60,634 nucleotides of DNA from Deltaproteobacteria bacterium (lineage in GTDB: Bacteria > Desulfobacterota > Syntrophia > Syntrophales > UBA2185): the NCBI GenBank assembly GCA_026388545.1, contig JAPLJS010000044.1, positions 1-60,634 on the forward strand, written 5' to 3'. This document shows, in pieces, positions 47,086 to 56,694 of this stretch; positions within the stretch are counted from its first letter, which is position 1, and every line of letters starts with the position of its first letter. Below the pieces are notes generated by a model. It did not search any database and was not told where the DNA came from. It saw nothing but the letters and a program-made list of their open reading frames with translations. Made by a program: the position numbers and the translations under genes.

Positions 47086-50022
47086 TTACTTTACTGATAT
47101 ATCCAACACCTCCCTGACCCTCTGAGATAAGGACATAACGGTGAAAGGCTTCTGGATGAAGGCCCGACAACCCCTTTCCATGATCTTGTTCGCCTGACCG
47201 TTTAAAGCATATCCACTGGAGAGGATCACCTTAATATCGGGATTGATTTCCTTGAGATGGTCAAAGGTTTCCCCACCCCCCATTTCCGGCATGATCATGT
47301 CAAGAATAACGAGGTCAATCTCTTCTTGCTTCGCACTGTAAGCATTTATGGCTTCCCTGCCTCTCCCGGCTGTATGAACTTTGTAACCAAGACTCTCCAG
47401 CATTTCCCTGGTAACCGCAAGGATCATTTCTTCGTCGTCAATGATAAGAACGGTCTCCTTCCCCGTTAAGAATGTATCAGATACCTTCCTTTCCCGTATC
47501 ACCTCTTTCTCCGAAGCGGGGAGATATAGGTTAAAGGTCGTTCCCTGACCTTTTTCACTGTAAACATTGATGATTCCTTTGTGACCCTTGATAATGCCAT
47601 AGACCGTTGCAAGACCGAGTCCGGTTCCCCTGCCCATTTCCTTCGTGGTAAAGAAGGGTTCAAATATCCTCGCCCTGGTTTTCTCATCCATCCCTGTACC
47701 CGTGTCCGTTACGGATATTTTCACATACTTTCCGGGAGCTACGGAAGAAGCTTTTGCATAGTTTTCATCCAGGACTATATTGGCGGTCTCCAGGTAGAGC
47801 TCTCCGCCTCCCGCCATGGCCTGCCAGGCGTTGACATAAAGATTCAGGAGTACCTGCTCGATCTGCCCCCGGTCAACCTCCACCGGCCAGAGGTCTTCCT
47901 GGTATTTCTGGTGAATCGCTATCTCCTTCCTTGTCCTCCCGAACATGGTTGAGGTTTTCCTGACCACCTCATTTAAGTCTGTAGGTCTGATCTCATATCT
48001 TCCTCCCCGGGCAAATCCGAGGAGTTGCCCTGTCAGATCAGACCCGCTTTTGACCTGTTCCTCTATGCTTTTGAGCTTCTTGTAATAAGGATCACCAACA
48101 TCAGAATCTAAAAGTATTAACGATGCGTATCCCTGGATTCCCATGAGAAGATTGTTAATATCATGGGCAATGCCCCCTGCCAGTGTCCCGATCGCCTCCA
48201 TTTTTTGGGCATGGAGGAGCCCCCTCTCCAATTTCTCCTTTTCTTCTTCAGCCTTCTTGCCTTCAGTAACATCTTCAAGGGTCTCTATAGCGCCGACCAC
48301 ATTCCCCTGAGATTCCCTGATACCTACTGAGGTAAATCGCAGCCATTTCCCTCCTCCGACCATATCCGGGAAGTAATCTAAACCCTCATACGCATCTGCC
48401 ACTAACTTTGATTTTTTATACTTTTCCGAATACCAATGTGGGATTGTTTCCAGGGATTCATCGACCAGCAAATCCGCCATACAGGGTCTTTCTTCTTTGT
48501 AGAACGCCCTCCAGTGTTGGGTTGTGCCAACTACTTCTTCAGCTATTATGCTGCTGAGTTTTTCCAGCGCCGTATTCCAATATATGATTCTGTGGTCTTT
48601 TCCGATGACAAAGGTAGGAATAGCGGAGCCCTGGATAACTTTGTACAATCTCTGTTCACTCTCCCTGAGCTTTTCTTCTGCACGGATCCGTTCAGTAATG
48701 TCACGGTTCGTACCCCTGTAACCGACTGTTTTCCCCTCAGCATTAATTAACGGCAAACCCGTAGCCTCTATGTAAATCTGGTACCCATCCCGATGAAGCC
48801 TTCTACTGACAATGCGGAAAAATGCTTCATCTTTGTCAAAAAAGCCCTTTAATTCATGCCTGTGTTCTTCTCTTTCTTCGGGAATAAAGAAATCATAGTA
48901 ATGCTTTCCTATTATCTCTTCCGGCTCATAGCCGAGGATCTGCTTCACGGCCTGACTGGAATAGATGTACCGTCCTTCCCTGTCGGTCTGCCAGATCCAG
49001 TCCTGAGAACTCTGTGCCACCTGCTGAAACCGCTCTTCACTACTCCGGACAGCTTCCGCAGATCTGACAGTCTGATACGTGACGGCGAGGGGTATAATAA
49101 TAAGAAGGCATACGACAAGCGTTACTATCACGCCGACTGACTTATATATCGTGATGCTGTCCGTCGGGGTCATGAGTATAATCGACCATCCTTCGGGATC
49201 AATGACCTTACGTGAGGCGAGGTATGAAGTCCCCTGTAATGTGACTTCCGTTTTGTCAATAACTTCCTTTGGCATGACCGGATCGAATGGTTTTTCACCA
49301 AATTGTTTGGATGTAAGCAACTCCCGCTCGATTGCTTGATTTATCGGCCAGAGACTCTTCATGAGCAAATCCGGCTTGCTGGAGAGGAAAATTATACCGT
49401 GCTGATTGACGACGAAACAATAGGGGTAACTGCTCAACTGACGTTCCATCTCATCGAGATCCCTCTTCATCGCGACAACGCCAACAATCCTGTCTTTACC
49501 GTCCCGGACAGGAAAGCTCGCGTAAAAACCTCTCTTCAATGAAGTAATACCCAGGGCAAAGTAACGGCCCGGGTTGCCGTTCATCGCCTGTGTGAAATAC
49601 GGGCGAAATTGGTAGGATTTTCCAACGAAGCTGTCCGGATCGTTACGGTTGGAAGAAGCAACAGTCACCCCCGTGCTGTCGATAAGATAACTGACGGAGG
49701 CATCCAAGGCTGTGTTATACCTGTCTAACGCTGAGTTTGCCTGCACGATATCATGGTTCTTGCGTGAAATCAATGCCGAGACGATCCAGGGAGAACCTGC
49801 CATGGCCTTGACGGCTCCTTCAATCTTTTTCAACTCATCAGTCAGATGGGTTGAGCGTATTGATAGTGCAGATTCGTTGCCCCCGATTATTTCCTGCCTG
49901 GCTTTGTCGCCTAAATAAACCGTTACAAACCATCCGGCGACAACAACGGCAGAAAGAAGAATCAGGTGGATTATCATCCAGCGATACCGCAAAAGCCCAC
50001 TTTCATGAGAAATGAGACGCAT
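47086..50022 (-). CDS. Cache-PAS-PAS hybrid sensor histidine kinase
   Basis: A 978-residue membrane kinase. Helix 1 about residues 16-37; periplasmic Cache-type sensor about 45-290 (YLIDSTGVTVASSNRNDPDSF, FPVRDGKDRIVGVVAMKRDL); helix 2 about 293-315; two PAS domains about 330-455 and 460-590; HisKA with phospho-His620 in GGIAHDINNLL; HATPase to about 840 (GRGTGLGLATVYGIIKGHKG); and a receiver with phospho-Asp908 in LVILDMIMPEM. No separate response regulator lies beside it, so it is a self-contained hybrid kinase. The ligand is unknown. Confidence 0.93.
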   Translation of the reverse strand: MRLISHESGLLRYRWMIIHLILLSAVVVAGWFVTVYLGDKARQEIIGGNESALSIRSTHLTDELKKIEGAVKAMAGSPWIVSALISRKNHDIVQANSALDRYNTALDASVSYLIDSTGVTVASSNRNDPDSFVGKSYQFRPYFTQAMNGNPGRYFALGITSLKRGFYASFPVRDGKDRIVGVVAMKRDLDEMERQLSSYPYCFVVNQHGIIFLSSKPDLLMKSLWPINQAIERELLTSKQFGEKPFDPVMPKEVIDKTEVTLQGTSYLASRKVIDPEGWSIILMTPTDSITIYKSVGVIVTLVVCLLIIIPLAVTYQTVRSAEAVRSSEERFQQVAQSSQDWIWQTDREGRYIYSSQAVKQILGYEPEEIIGKHYYDFFIPEEREEHRHELKGFFDKDEAFFRIVSRRLHRDGYQIYIEATGLPLINAEGKTVGYRGTNRDITERIRAEEKLRESEQRLYKVIQGSAIPTFVIGKDHRIIYWNTALEKLSSIIAEEVVGTTQHWRAFYKEERPCMADLLVDESLETIPHWYSEKYKKSKLVADAYEGLDYFPDMVGGGKWLRFTSVGIRESQGNVVGAIETLEDVTEGKKAEEEKEKLERGLLHAQKMEAIGTLAGGIAHDINNLLMGIQGYASLILLDSDVGDPYYKKLKSIEEQVKSGSDLTGQLLGFARGGRYEIRPTDLNEVVRKTSTMFGRTRKEIAIHQKYQEDLWPVEVDRGQIEQVLLNLYVNAWQAMAGGGELYLETANIVLDENYAKASSVAPGKYVKISVTDTGTGMDEKTRARIFEPFFTTKEMGRGTGLGLATVYGIIKGHKGIINVYSEKGQGTTFNLYLPASEKEVIRERKVSDTFLTGKETVLIIDDEEMILAVTREMLESLGYKVHTAGRGREAINAYSAKQEEIDLVILDMIMPEMGGGETFDHLKEINPDIKVILSSGYALNGQANKIMERGCRAFIQKPFTVMSLSQRVREVLDISVK

Positions 50023-50077
50023 TACCCATTGTTCCTTAATGATTATAGTGATTTACAAATTATAATAACAAACTACG

Positions 50078-50233
50078 ACGCATTCGTAAGGAGCAAAAAT
50101 TCCTGTCACTCCCGCCCCCGACAAGAGCATTCGAGGGCAGGCTCCGGCGGGAGTCCAAAACTATTTAATATTACTGGATTTTCGCCTTCGCGGGAATGAC
50201 AATTTGAGGCGAATCCGACATTTTACGAAATCA
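50078..50233. repeat. palindromic intergenic repeat in the kinase-bamD gap
   Basis: TGTCACTCCCGC (50104-50115) and GCGGGAATGACA (50190-50201) are inverted arms, and an outer pair ATTCGTAA / TTTACGAA extends the symmetry to about 50081-50233. The inner part contains a second GC-rich palindrome (CTCCGGCGGGAG near 50142-50153). It fills most of the 295-base gap and has no coding potential. Confidence 0.6.
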
Positions 50234-50317
50234 TTAACTATGAATTTTACTTCTAAGATTTCAGAGCTTTAGCTTCAATGAGTATATTTCAGGAGTCTTG
50301 ATTGAAAACTGACGATT

Positions 50318-51034
50318 CTATTTTTTGATTTTTGATTCTTTTTTCACTTCCTCCTGGGCAAGCCGTTTCTTTGTTTCAACAATAAAGTAATTCACTTTAT
50401 AATCCAGACCAATGTTCGCATAATCGCGTGCGATTGTTTCAAATCTCTTCAGAGCGGCTTTATATTGCTTCCTCTTGAAATAAAATTCCCCCACGTAGAA
50501 CTCGTGTTCCCCAAGCCTCTTTTTACATTCTCTGAGTATCTTCTCCGCCATGAAAGAAAATTTACTGCCTGGAAACCGTGCAATAAGCCTTTCAAATTCT
50601 TTTCTGGCCTTAGCAGTCTCGGTCTGGTCCCGGTCTATGGTATACATCTGATTATAGTGACACATACCAAGCTGATACATTGCGTAGGGAATATTCTCAT
50701 TCGTTGGATGAAGGTTTATAAAATCATTATATGCCATCTCGGCTTCACCATACTCTTCATCACTGAAATAAGAATCAGCAATCCCCATTTCAGCAAGAAT
50801 GGCAAGCTTGCTCAGAGGATGCTCATCCCTTAGCCTTTGAAAATTTTCGATTGCCTTTTTGTAACGGCCATCCTGATATGCCTCAAATCCTCTCTGATAA
50901 AGCGCCTCGGGGGTGATTTTCGTTCTGTCGCCACGCCCCCATAGGTCCTTCCACCAGCCGCATCCGGACAGGGAGAATATGGCAATAAAGACAAAAATTA
51001 AAACTGTTTTTTTACCGCGTATTCCTTCGATCAT
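50318..51034 (-). CDS. bamD: outer-membrane assembly lipoprotein BamD
   Basis: TPR lipoprotein of the BAM complex that inserts outer-membrane beta-barrels. The 238-residue protein has a signal peptide and lipobox SLSGCG (Cys25), then TPR-like repeats (ALYQRGFEAYQDGRYKKAIENF, the EEYGEAEMAYNDFINLHP unit, EFYFKRKQYKAALKRFETI) and the MYQLGMCHYNQM segment typical of BamD. It shares a strand with trxA, whose stop lies 3 bases away. Confidence 0.93.
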   Translation of the reverse strand: MIEGIRGKKTVLIFVFIAIFSLSGCGWWKDLWGRGDRTKITPEALYQRGFEAYQDGRYKKAIENFQRLRDEHPLSKLAILAEMGIADSYFSDEEYGEAEMAYNDFINLHPTNENIPYAMYQLGMCHYNQMYTIDRDQTETAKARKEFERLIARFPGSKFSFMAEKILRECKKRLGEHEFYVGEFYFKRKQYKAALKRFETIARDYANIGLDYKVNYFIVETKKRLAQEEVKKESKIKK

Positions 51035-51037
51035 TGA

Positions 51038-51370
51038 TTACAGAGCCTTTTTCACCAATTCTTCAAGACGATCTTTAGGCACAAGTCCCACGACCTTATC
51101 CAGGGCATTGCCATTCTTGAAGAGGACAATGGTCGGTATGCTCATTACACCGTAGACTGTCGCGGTTTTGGGATTGTCGTCAATATTGAGTTTTGCAACC
51201 TTTACGCGGTCTTTGTATACTTCTGCCAAGTCTTCAACAACCGGCCCTATTGCCCTGCAGGGGCCGCACCATGGCGCCCAGAAGTCAACAAGAACAGGCT
51301 TTTCCGATTTGATAACCTCCTGTTCAAAATTATCGTCACTCACGTGAACTAAAAATTCCTCTTTACCCAT
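51038..51370 (-). CDS. trxA: thioredoxin
   Basis: A 110-residue cytoplasmic disulfide reductase with the redox motif WAPWCGPCR near residue 32 and the cis-Pro segment MSIPTIVLFKNG. Length and motif are standard for TrxA. It lies immediately upstream of bamD in a tight pair and diverges from the phosphorylase gene beginning at 51527. Confidence 0.97.
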   Translation of the reverse strand: MGKEEFLVHVSDDNFEQEVIKSEKPVLVDFWAPWCGPCRAIGPVVEDLAEVYKDRVKVAKLNIDDNPKTATVYGVMSIPTIVLFKNGNALDKVVGLVPKDRLEELVKKAL

Positions 51371-51526
51371 ACGAAATTCTCCTTATCACTATTGTTGGGG
51401 ATTATATGGCATAGAGAAGCAAATAATGTCAAATGCTATTTAATTATGGCCCTGTCCGTTTGACAGACCAACGTGAATCTGCTATAAGAACGCACATCAA
51501 TTACAGGAGTCTCGCAGGAAAATCAA

Positions 51527-52240
51527 ATGGAACCTCTTGGCGTCATCTCTGGTATTATTCTTCTGCAGCGAAAAGGCATCTTCGACAATCTGGAAGAAAG
51601 AGAAATGGTAACGGAGTTCGGCAAGGTGCTTCTTTTCTTTTCAGAGACCATTGCATTCATACCAAGACACGGTAAAGACCCCCAACACCACATTCTCCCT
51701 CACCTGATTAATCATCAGGCCAATCTGAAGGCGTTAAAGGACCTTAACATCAAAGAGGTCATCGGTATCAACTCTACAGGGTCTCTTAAGCCAAACCTTA
51801 AACCCGGTATGATCGCCGTGCCGGATGACTTTATCATGGTATCCGGAACACCAACGGCAGTTCACGGAGCAGCCTTCCATATCACACCAAAGCTCAGTTT
51901 TGAAGTCCGGCAGAAATGGATCGAGGCGTCCCGAGACTGCGGAATTGATGTCGTAAATGGAGGAACATACTGGCAAACAACAGGTCCGAGGCTTGAGACC
52001 AAGGCTGAGATCATGATGATGTCCCAATTTGCCGATCTTGTCGGGATGACAATGGCAAGCGAGGCGGTGGTTGCACAGGAATTAGGCCTGTCTTATGCTT
52101 CCTTATGTTCCGTAGATAATTATGGGCATGGTCTTGGAGAAAAGGAATTGACGGTAGATGAAATACTGCTGCATGCCCGGAGAAATGCTGATATCATATT
52201 TAAAATTGTCACGAGATACATCGAAAGGAGAACGCAATGA
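51527..52240 (+). CDS. MTA/purine-nucleoside phosphorylase family protein
   Basis: A 237-residue nucleoside phosphorylase of the MTA-phosphorylase/PNP type: PRHGKDPQHHILPH (phosphate and ribose site), GINSTGSLKP, TGPRLETKAEIMM and GMTMASEAVVAQELGL (base and 5'-substituent site). It probably cleaves 5'-methylthioadenosine or methylthioinosine; the specificity residues cannot be settled by eye. Its stop overlaps the ATG of the adenosyltransferase gene, so the two are coupled. Confidence 0.85.
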   Translation: MEPLGVISGIILLQRKGIFDNLEEREMVTEFGKVLLFFSETIAFIPRHGKDPQHHILPHLINHQANLKALKDLNIKEVIGINSTGSLKPNLKPGMIAVPDDFIMVSGTPTAVHGAAFHITPKLSFEVRQKWIEASRDCGIDVVNGGTYWQTTGPRLETKAEIMMMSQFADLVGMTMASEAVVAQELGLSYASLCSVDNYGHGLGEKELTVDEILLHARRNADIIFKIVTRYIERRTQ

Positions 52241-52752
52241 AATTTTCCACGAAAGGTGATGGCGGGGAAACAAGTTTATTAGGCGGGCAGAGAGTCCCGA
52301 AATACGATGCACGACCGGAGACTTACGGAACATTAGATGAGGCAAGCTCTGCACTTGGTGTTGCCAGAGCTTCAACAAAAAACCAAAATATCAAAGACGT
52401 TATCCTCAGCGTGCAGAAAGACTTGCTCACCATGGGCGCGGAGCTTTCCAGTCAACCGGAAGATACATCGAAGCTTACTCACAGAATCGGCGAAGGAGAT
52501 GTTCGGCGCCTGGAAAAAATCATTGATGAGCTGCAGGATACTATCACTTTAAAGAACGAATTTATCTACCCGGGGGAAACCCCTGTTTCAGCCCAGATCG
52601 ATGTGGGCAGAACCATTATAAGAAGGGCGGAAAGGAAAGCTGCCAGGCTTAAGGATGACGGACTCATCCACAATGCTGATATTCACAAATATCTCAACAG
52701 ATTAGCGGATATGCTCTTTGTGCTTGCGCGGTATGAAGAGCAGAACGGATAA
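52237..52752 (+). CDS. cob(I)alamin adenosyltransferase, PduO type
   Basis: Makes adenosylcobalamin from cob(I)alamin and ATP. The 171-residue protein has the N-terminal ATP-binding motif TKGDGGETSLLGGQRVPK, the GTLDEASSALGVAR helix and the C-terminal RTIIRRAERKAAR, DIHKYLNRLADMLFVLARYEE pattern of PduO-type ATRs. The enzyme supplies the ligand of the riboswitch found at 34640-34812. It is coupled to the upstream phosphorylase through an ATGA overlap. Confidence 0.95.
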   Translation: MKFSTKGDGGETSLLGGQRVPKYDARPETYGTLDEASSALGVARASTKNQNIKDVILSVQKDLLTMGAELSSQPEDTSKLTHRIGEGDVRRLEKIIDELQDTITLKNEFIYPGETPVSAQIDVGRTIIRRAERKAARLKDDGLIHNADIHKYLNRLADMLFVLARYEEQNG

Positions 52753-52754
52753 CG

Positions 52755-53189
52755 TCAAAAGGCCCCCAGTTGACAAGGCTTTACCTTAATCTTTAAGGCC
52801 TCGCATACCGATGAGACTTCCATTTTCGGAATGCCGAATCTTTCAGCAATATTCCAGGCAGCCGCACAGGGAAGGCGGTTGTTTACCAGATCGCTGCGTA
52901 TGGCCCTCTCCAGTTCGCCGGGGATGATTAAAGCGGGTGTAACAACGATTTTTTCCGTACTGTAACCGAAAAGTCCCAACTGGCATTTGCCGAGCCGAAT
53001 CTCCATCAGATCAAGAGTAACGCCAACCTCCTGCATCGTCACGTGTAAATCGCCGGCAATATCGCTGGAATCAGCACATGTAATTATTCTATCGACGGCT
53101 TTCTTCTCCACTGCCTGTGCAATTTTTGCATTGACCGTAACATCGGACGAATGTTTCGCTTTATAATTTCCTGCATCACTGTGAGTCAT
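52755..53189 (-). CDS. unknown protein made of two HTH-like repeats ending in CQLG[LA]F
   Basis: A 144-residue protein I do not recognise. Residues 31-74 and 101-144 align without gaps over 44 positions with about 13 identities, so the gene is an internal duplication. Each repeat has a Cys near its start (38/108), an HTH-like helix pair and a closing Cys-Gln-Leu-Gly-x-Phe (69-74 and 139-144). The four matched Cys could bind a metal or form a redox pair. It converges on the adenosyltransferase gene with 2 bases between and lies just downstream of the PaaK-type ligase on the same strand, probably one transcript. Confidence 0.75.
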   Translation of the reverse strand: MTHSDAGNYKAKHSSDVTVNAKIAQAVEKKAVDRIITCADSSDIAGDLHVTMQEVGVTLDLMEIRLGKCQLGLFGYSTEKIVVTPALIIPGELERAIRSDLVNNRLPCAAAWNIAERFGIPKMEVSSVCEALKIKVKPCQLGAF

Positions 53190-53217
53190 TTGTCTCTTCT
53201 CAACCCCCTGCTTTCAT

Positions 53218-54516
53218 CTATTCTTTTCTGTTATCGATAACCCGGACCGCTTTGCCTTCACTTATGGGAAGGCTCCTCGGCTCGACCAGGTTAACTTTCG
53301 GTGTAATCAAAATGTCCGCTTTCAATTCATCAACGATCCTTTTTTTTAAATTTTCAAGCTGTTTTAAATCACCGTCAAAGAATTCCTTCTGTACCTCCAC
53401 CTTGACAATCATATCATCATCATACCCTTCCCTTTCCAGAATAATGACAAAGTTAGTCCCCACGCCGGGTATCTCCATCAGCTTCTTTTCGATCTGGATG
53501 GGATAAATATTGACCCCCTTGAGAATCATCATATCATCGGTTCTTCCTTTGATACGGTCGATCCTCCGGTGAGTTCTCCCACATTCACACGGTCCGGGGA
53601 TAATACGTGTCAGATCCTTTGTCCGATATCTGATAACGGGCATACCCTCCCTCATCAGGGTGGTCAAGACAAGTTCTCCCTCTTGCCCATCAGAAACGGG
53701 TTTAAGGGTTATTGGATCGATGATCTCCACAAAATAATGATCTTCCCAGATATGCATCCCGTTCTGATAGGGACATTCAAAAGACACCCCCGGCCCATTC
53801 ATCTCGGAAAGGCCGTAGGAATTGTATGCTTTCAGCCCGTAAATCTCCTCAATTACTTTTCTCATCTTTTCAGAATGCGGTTCAGCCCCGATAAAAGCGA
53901 TCCTTAGTTTTGTATCTTTCCTGGGATCAACCTTTAATTCCTCAAAAACCCTTGAGAGATGAAGGGCATAGCTCGGTATTATATGGATAACCGTTGTCTC
54001 AAAATCACGCATCAGTTGAATCTGACGTTTGCTATTGCCCGCCCCTGACGGTATTACCAGAGCCCCAACTTTTTCGGCGGCATAGTGAAAACCAAGACCG
54101 CCCGTGAAAAGACCGTACGTCATCATGTTCTGGAAGACATCGTCCTTTCTCATGCCCGCCATATAGATGCAGCGGGCCAAGACATTCGTCCATGCCTGGA
54201 TGTCGCTTGCTGTATGAAATACTACCGTAGCCCGGCCGGTCGTTCCTGAAGACACATGCATTCTGATCAATTCAGACTTTGGAACAGCAAGAAGACCATA
54301 CGGCCAGTTTTCTCTCAAATCATCCTTTGTGGTAAAAGGAATCTTTTTGATAACATCAAGAGAGTCTATCTGTTCCGTATCCAGTCCAATGTCCCGGAAA
54401 AGTTTTCCATAATAGATGGATTTCTTCGCATTTTTGACGATCTCCTTAAATTGTGCGAGCTGGAAGGCCTCCAGCGTTGCTCGATCCATCGTTTCAATAT
54501 CTTTTTCCCAGTACAT
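53218..54516 (-). CDS. phenylacetate-CoA ligase-type AMP-forming enzyme
   Basis: A 432-residue acyl-adenylate-forming enzyme of the PaaK group: MYWEKDIETMDRATLEAFQ start, the phosphate-binding loop HVSSGTTGRATVVFHT near residue 89, AYNSYGLSEMNGPG, and the C-terminal TRIIPGPCECGRTHRRIDRIKGR region with its CxC and hinge, plus the MILKGVNIYPIQIE segment. It activates an aryl or arylacetic acid as CoA thioester. Many anaerobes carry several such ligases, so phenylacetate itself is only one possibility. Confidence 0.9.
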   Translation of the reverse strand: MYWEKDIETMDRATLEAFQLAQFKEIVKNAKKSIYYGKLFRDIGLDTEQIDSLDVIKKIPFTTKDDLRENWPYGLLAVPKSELIRMHVSSGTTGRATVVFHTASDIQAWTNVLARCIYMAGMRKDDVFQNMMTYGLFTGGLGFHYAAEKVGALVIPSGAGNSKRQIQLMRDFETTVIHIIPSYALHLSRVFEELKVDPRKDTKLRIAFIGAEPHSEKMRKVIEEIYGLKAYNSYGLSEMNGPGVSFECPYQNGMHIWEDHYFVEIIDPITLKPVSDGQEGELVLTTLMREGMPVIRYRTKDLTRIIPGPCECGRTHRRIDRIKGRTDDMMILKGVNIYPIQIEKKLMEIPGVGTNFVIILEREGYDDDMIVKVEVQKEFFDGDLKQLENLKKRIVDELKADILITPKVNLVEPRSLPISEGKAVRVIDNRKE

Positions 54517-54700
54517 ATCAGGCCTCCATGGTTCTCTCGGGTGTCACTCTTACAATTCGTTCAAAGTTTTATCAAGGCAAATCTATCAATAACTGCATTA
54601 ACCAATCTTTTAGACCTTGTAAACGGACACACCGGGGTAGAGAGGATTTTTTTGTTGCAACATGGAGTGATAAACTTGTATAGACAGCTAAAAATTTACC

Positions 54701-55837
54701 GTGAGTAGAAATTTGCGCGACTTCACCAGAACAGATAACCTCTCAGACAGGATAAAAAGCAGAAAACTCCAGGGCATCGCCGAAAAGGTCGTGAAGGGAG
54801 TACCGGTGAATGAGTCCGATACTCTTATCATGCTTGCCACACACGACATTCTGGAACTGGGATTGATCGCCCATTTCCTTAAGACAAAACTGCATGGCGA
54901 TGCTGTCTATTACAGTGTTAATATGAATCTCAATTATACCAATGTCTGCGAGTTGCGCTGCCCATTGTGCGCCTTTTCGCGTTCGGAGGATGCTGCTGAT
55001 GCATTCACCCTCACCCTGGACGAGATTGAGATCAAGGTAAGAAATGCGGCATCCTGCGGCATCGATGAGGTGCATATTGTAGGCGGTCTCAACCCGAAAC
55101 TGAAGATCGACTACTTTTTAGAGATGCTAAGAAGGATAAAGTCCATCAAGCCGGATATATTCATCGTCGCCTTTACCGCGGTCGAGTATGACTATTTCGC
55201 CCGGATCAATAACCTCCCCCTGGAGGAGGTATTTATTCTGATGAAATCGGCTGGCGTGGGCGCCCTTCCCGGAGGAGGGGCAGAGATTTTTGCCCCGGAA
55301 ATACGGGAGGTTATCGCCCCGAAGAAGATATCCGGAACGCGCTGGCTCGAGGTCATGCGCACCGCGCACAGGCTCGGATTGAAGACAAACGCCACGCTGC
55401 TCCATAACCACATTGAACGACCTGTCGATATCGCGGATCACCTGTTACAGATCAGAGCCCTTCAGGAGGAGACCGGAGGGTTCAAGACCTTTGTGCCGCT
55501 GGCCTACCACGACACCAATACGGATGTTCGTTCCCGACGGTCTGAGACCACCGGTTTTGGAGATATCCGCCTGTATGCTGCGAGCCGCATCGTCCTTAAC
55601 AACGTTCCGCACCTGAAAGCCCTGTGGATGTATGTCGGGGAGAAGATGGCGCAGACACTCCTCCATTTCGGCGTCGATGATCTCGGCGGAACCTACCACC
55701 ATGAAAAGATAGTACACGCGGCAGGAGCGTCCACACCCGACAGCGGAAGCGAGTCACACCTGCGAAGACTTATCGAGCTCTCAGGACTGAACCCGGTGAG
55801 GGCGGCTGCCAATTACGAAACGAGGAACACGCAATGA
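54701..55837 (+). CDS. mqnE: aminodeoxyfutalosine synthase MqnE
   Basis: Radical-SAM enzyme that joins SAM with 3-[(1-carboxyvinyl)oxy]benzoate to give aminodeoxyfutalosine. The 378-residue protein has the cluster motif CELRCPLCAF near residue 85, NYTNVC before it, and VHIVGGLNPKL, with the PGGGAEIFAPEIR segment typical of MqnE. It starts at GTG (54701), with no strong Shine-Dalgarno. It heads a five-gene overlapping menaquinone operon. Confidence 0.93.
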   Translation: MSRNLRDFTRTDNLSDRIKSRKLQGIAEKVVKGVPVNESDTLIMLATHDILELGLIAHFLKTKLHGDAVYYSVNMNLNYTNVCELRCPLCAFSRSEDAADAFTLTLDEIEIKVRNAASCGIDEVHIVGGLNPKLKIDYFLEMLRRIKSIKPDIFIVAFTAVEYDYFARINNLPLEEVFILMKSAGVGALPGGGAEIFAPEIREVIAPKKISGTRWLEVMRTAHRLGLKTNATLLHNHIERPVDIADHLLQIRALQEETGGFKTFVPLAYHDTNTDVRSRRSETTGFGDIRLYAASRIVLNNVPHLKALWMYVGEKMAQTLLHFGVDDLGGTYHHEKIVHAAGASTPDSGSESHLRRLIELSGLNPVRAAANYETRNTQ

Positions 55838-56694
55838 AGTTAGGCTACATCGATTACCTGAACTGCTATCCCTTCTACTACCACATGTTCGAGATCAGCC
55901 CCCTTCCGGATGTGCAGATATTTCCCCGCTACCCCAGTGAACTGAATCGGTTGATGGTAAAAGGGGAACTCGACATGAGCCCGATTTCCGCGGCAGCATA
56001 CGCCGAGCTAGAACAAGAGGTGGTGCTCCTTCCCGATTTCTGTCTCAGCTCAGTTGGATACGTGCATTCGGTAATCCTGAAAAGCCTCGTCCCCATTGAA
56101 GAGCTGGACAAAAAAAGAGTCGGGCTCTCCAGTGCATCGCTGACCTCCGTGGTGTTCCTGAAAATTCTCCTCGGAAGCTACTACTCTCTTGAACCGGTCT
56201 ATGTGGCGACAGGCCCCAACCCCTCCCTGAAAGATCAAGAGCTCGATGCCGCCCTTGTCATCGGCAATGAGGCGATGACACAGGGAGTTTCTCCCTATAC
56301 CTACGATCTCGGCGATCTGTGGTTGAGAAAGACGGGGTATCCCGTGGTATTCGCCGTATTCGCCATCCGGAAATCGGCCATTGAGAAAAATCTCTCAACA
56401 ATCGGGGCTGTCGTTGACTCCTACCACCAATCGCTGGCCTGCCTTGATCATAACCGGAAAACACTGATTCAAAAAGCGGAAGAAAGATACCCCTCCGTCA
56501 AATGGGACATCGACTCGTACTACCAGTCGCTGGAGTACACATTCACTTCCGAATTGAAGGGTGCACTGAATTTTTACCTCCGTCTCGCCGGTGAACTGGG
56601 CCTCCTCAAAAAAGTGAATGCCGTAAAATATATGGACCTTTTTGTGACAAAAGTGGAGCCAGGGCAAGCGCCGCAGGCCGGAGTTTTTCTATGA
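55834..56694 (+). CDS. mqnA: chorismate dehydratase MqnA
   Basis: Dehydrates chorismate to 3-[(1-carboxyvinyl)oxy]benzoate, the substrate of MqnE. The 286-residue periplasmic-binding-fold enzyme shows LGYIDYLNCYPFYYH at the start, the MSPISAAAYAEL motif and VLLPDFCLSSVGYVHSV. It overlaps mqnE (ATGA) and mqnC (ATGA). Confidence 0.93.
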   Translation: MKLGYIDYLNCYPFYYHMFEISPLPDVQIFPRYPSELNRLMVKGELDMSPISAAAYAELEQEVVLLPDFCLSSVGYVHSVILKSLVPIEELDKKRVGLSSASLTSVVFLKILLGSYYSLEPVYVATGPNPSLKDQELDAALVIGNEAMTQGVSPYTYDLGDLWLRKTGYPVVFAVFAIRKSAIEKNLSTIGAVVDSYHQSLACLDHNRKTLIQKAEERYPSVKWDIDSYYQSLEYTFTSELKGALNFYLRLAGELGLLKKVNAVKYMDLFVTKVEPGQAPQAGVFL

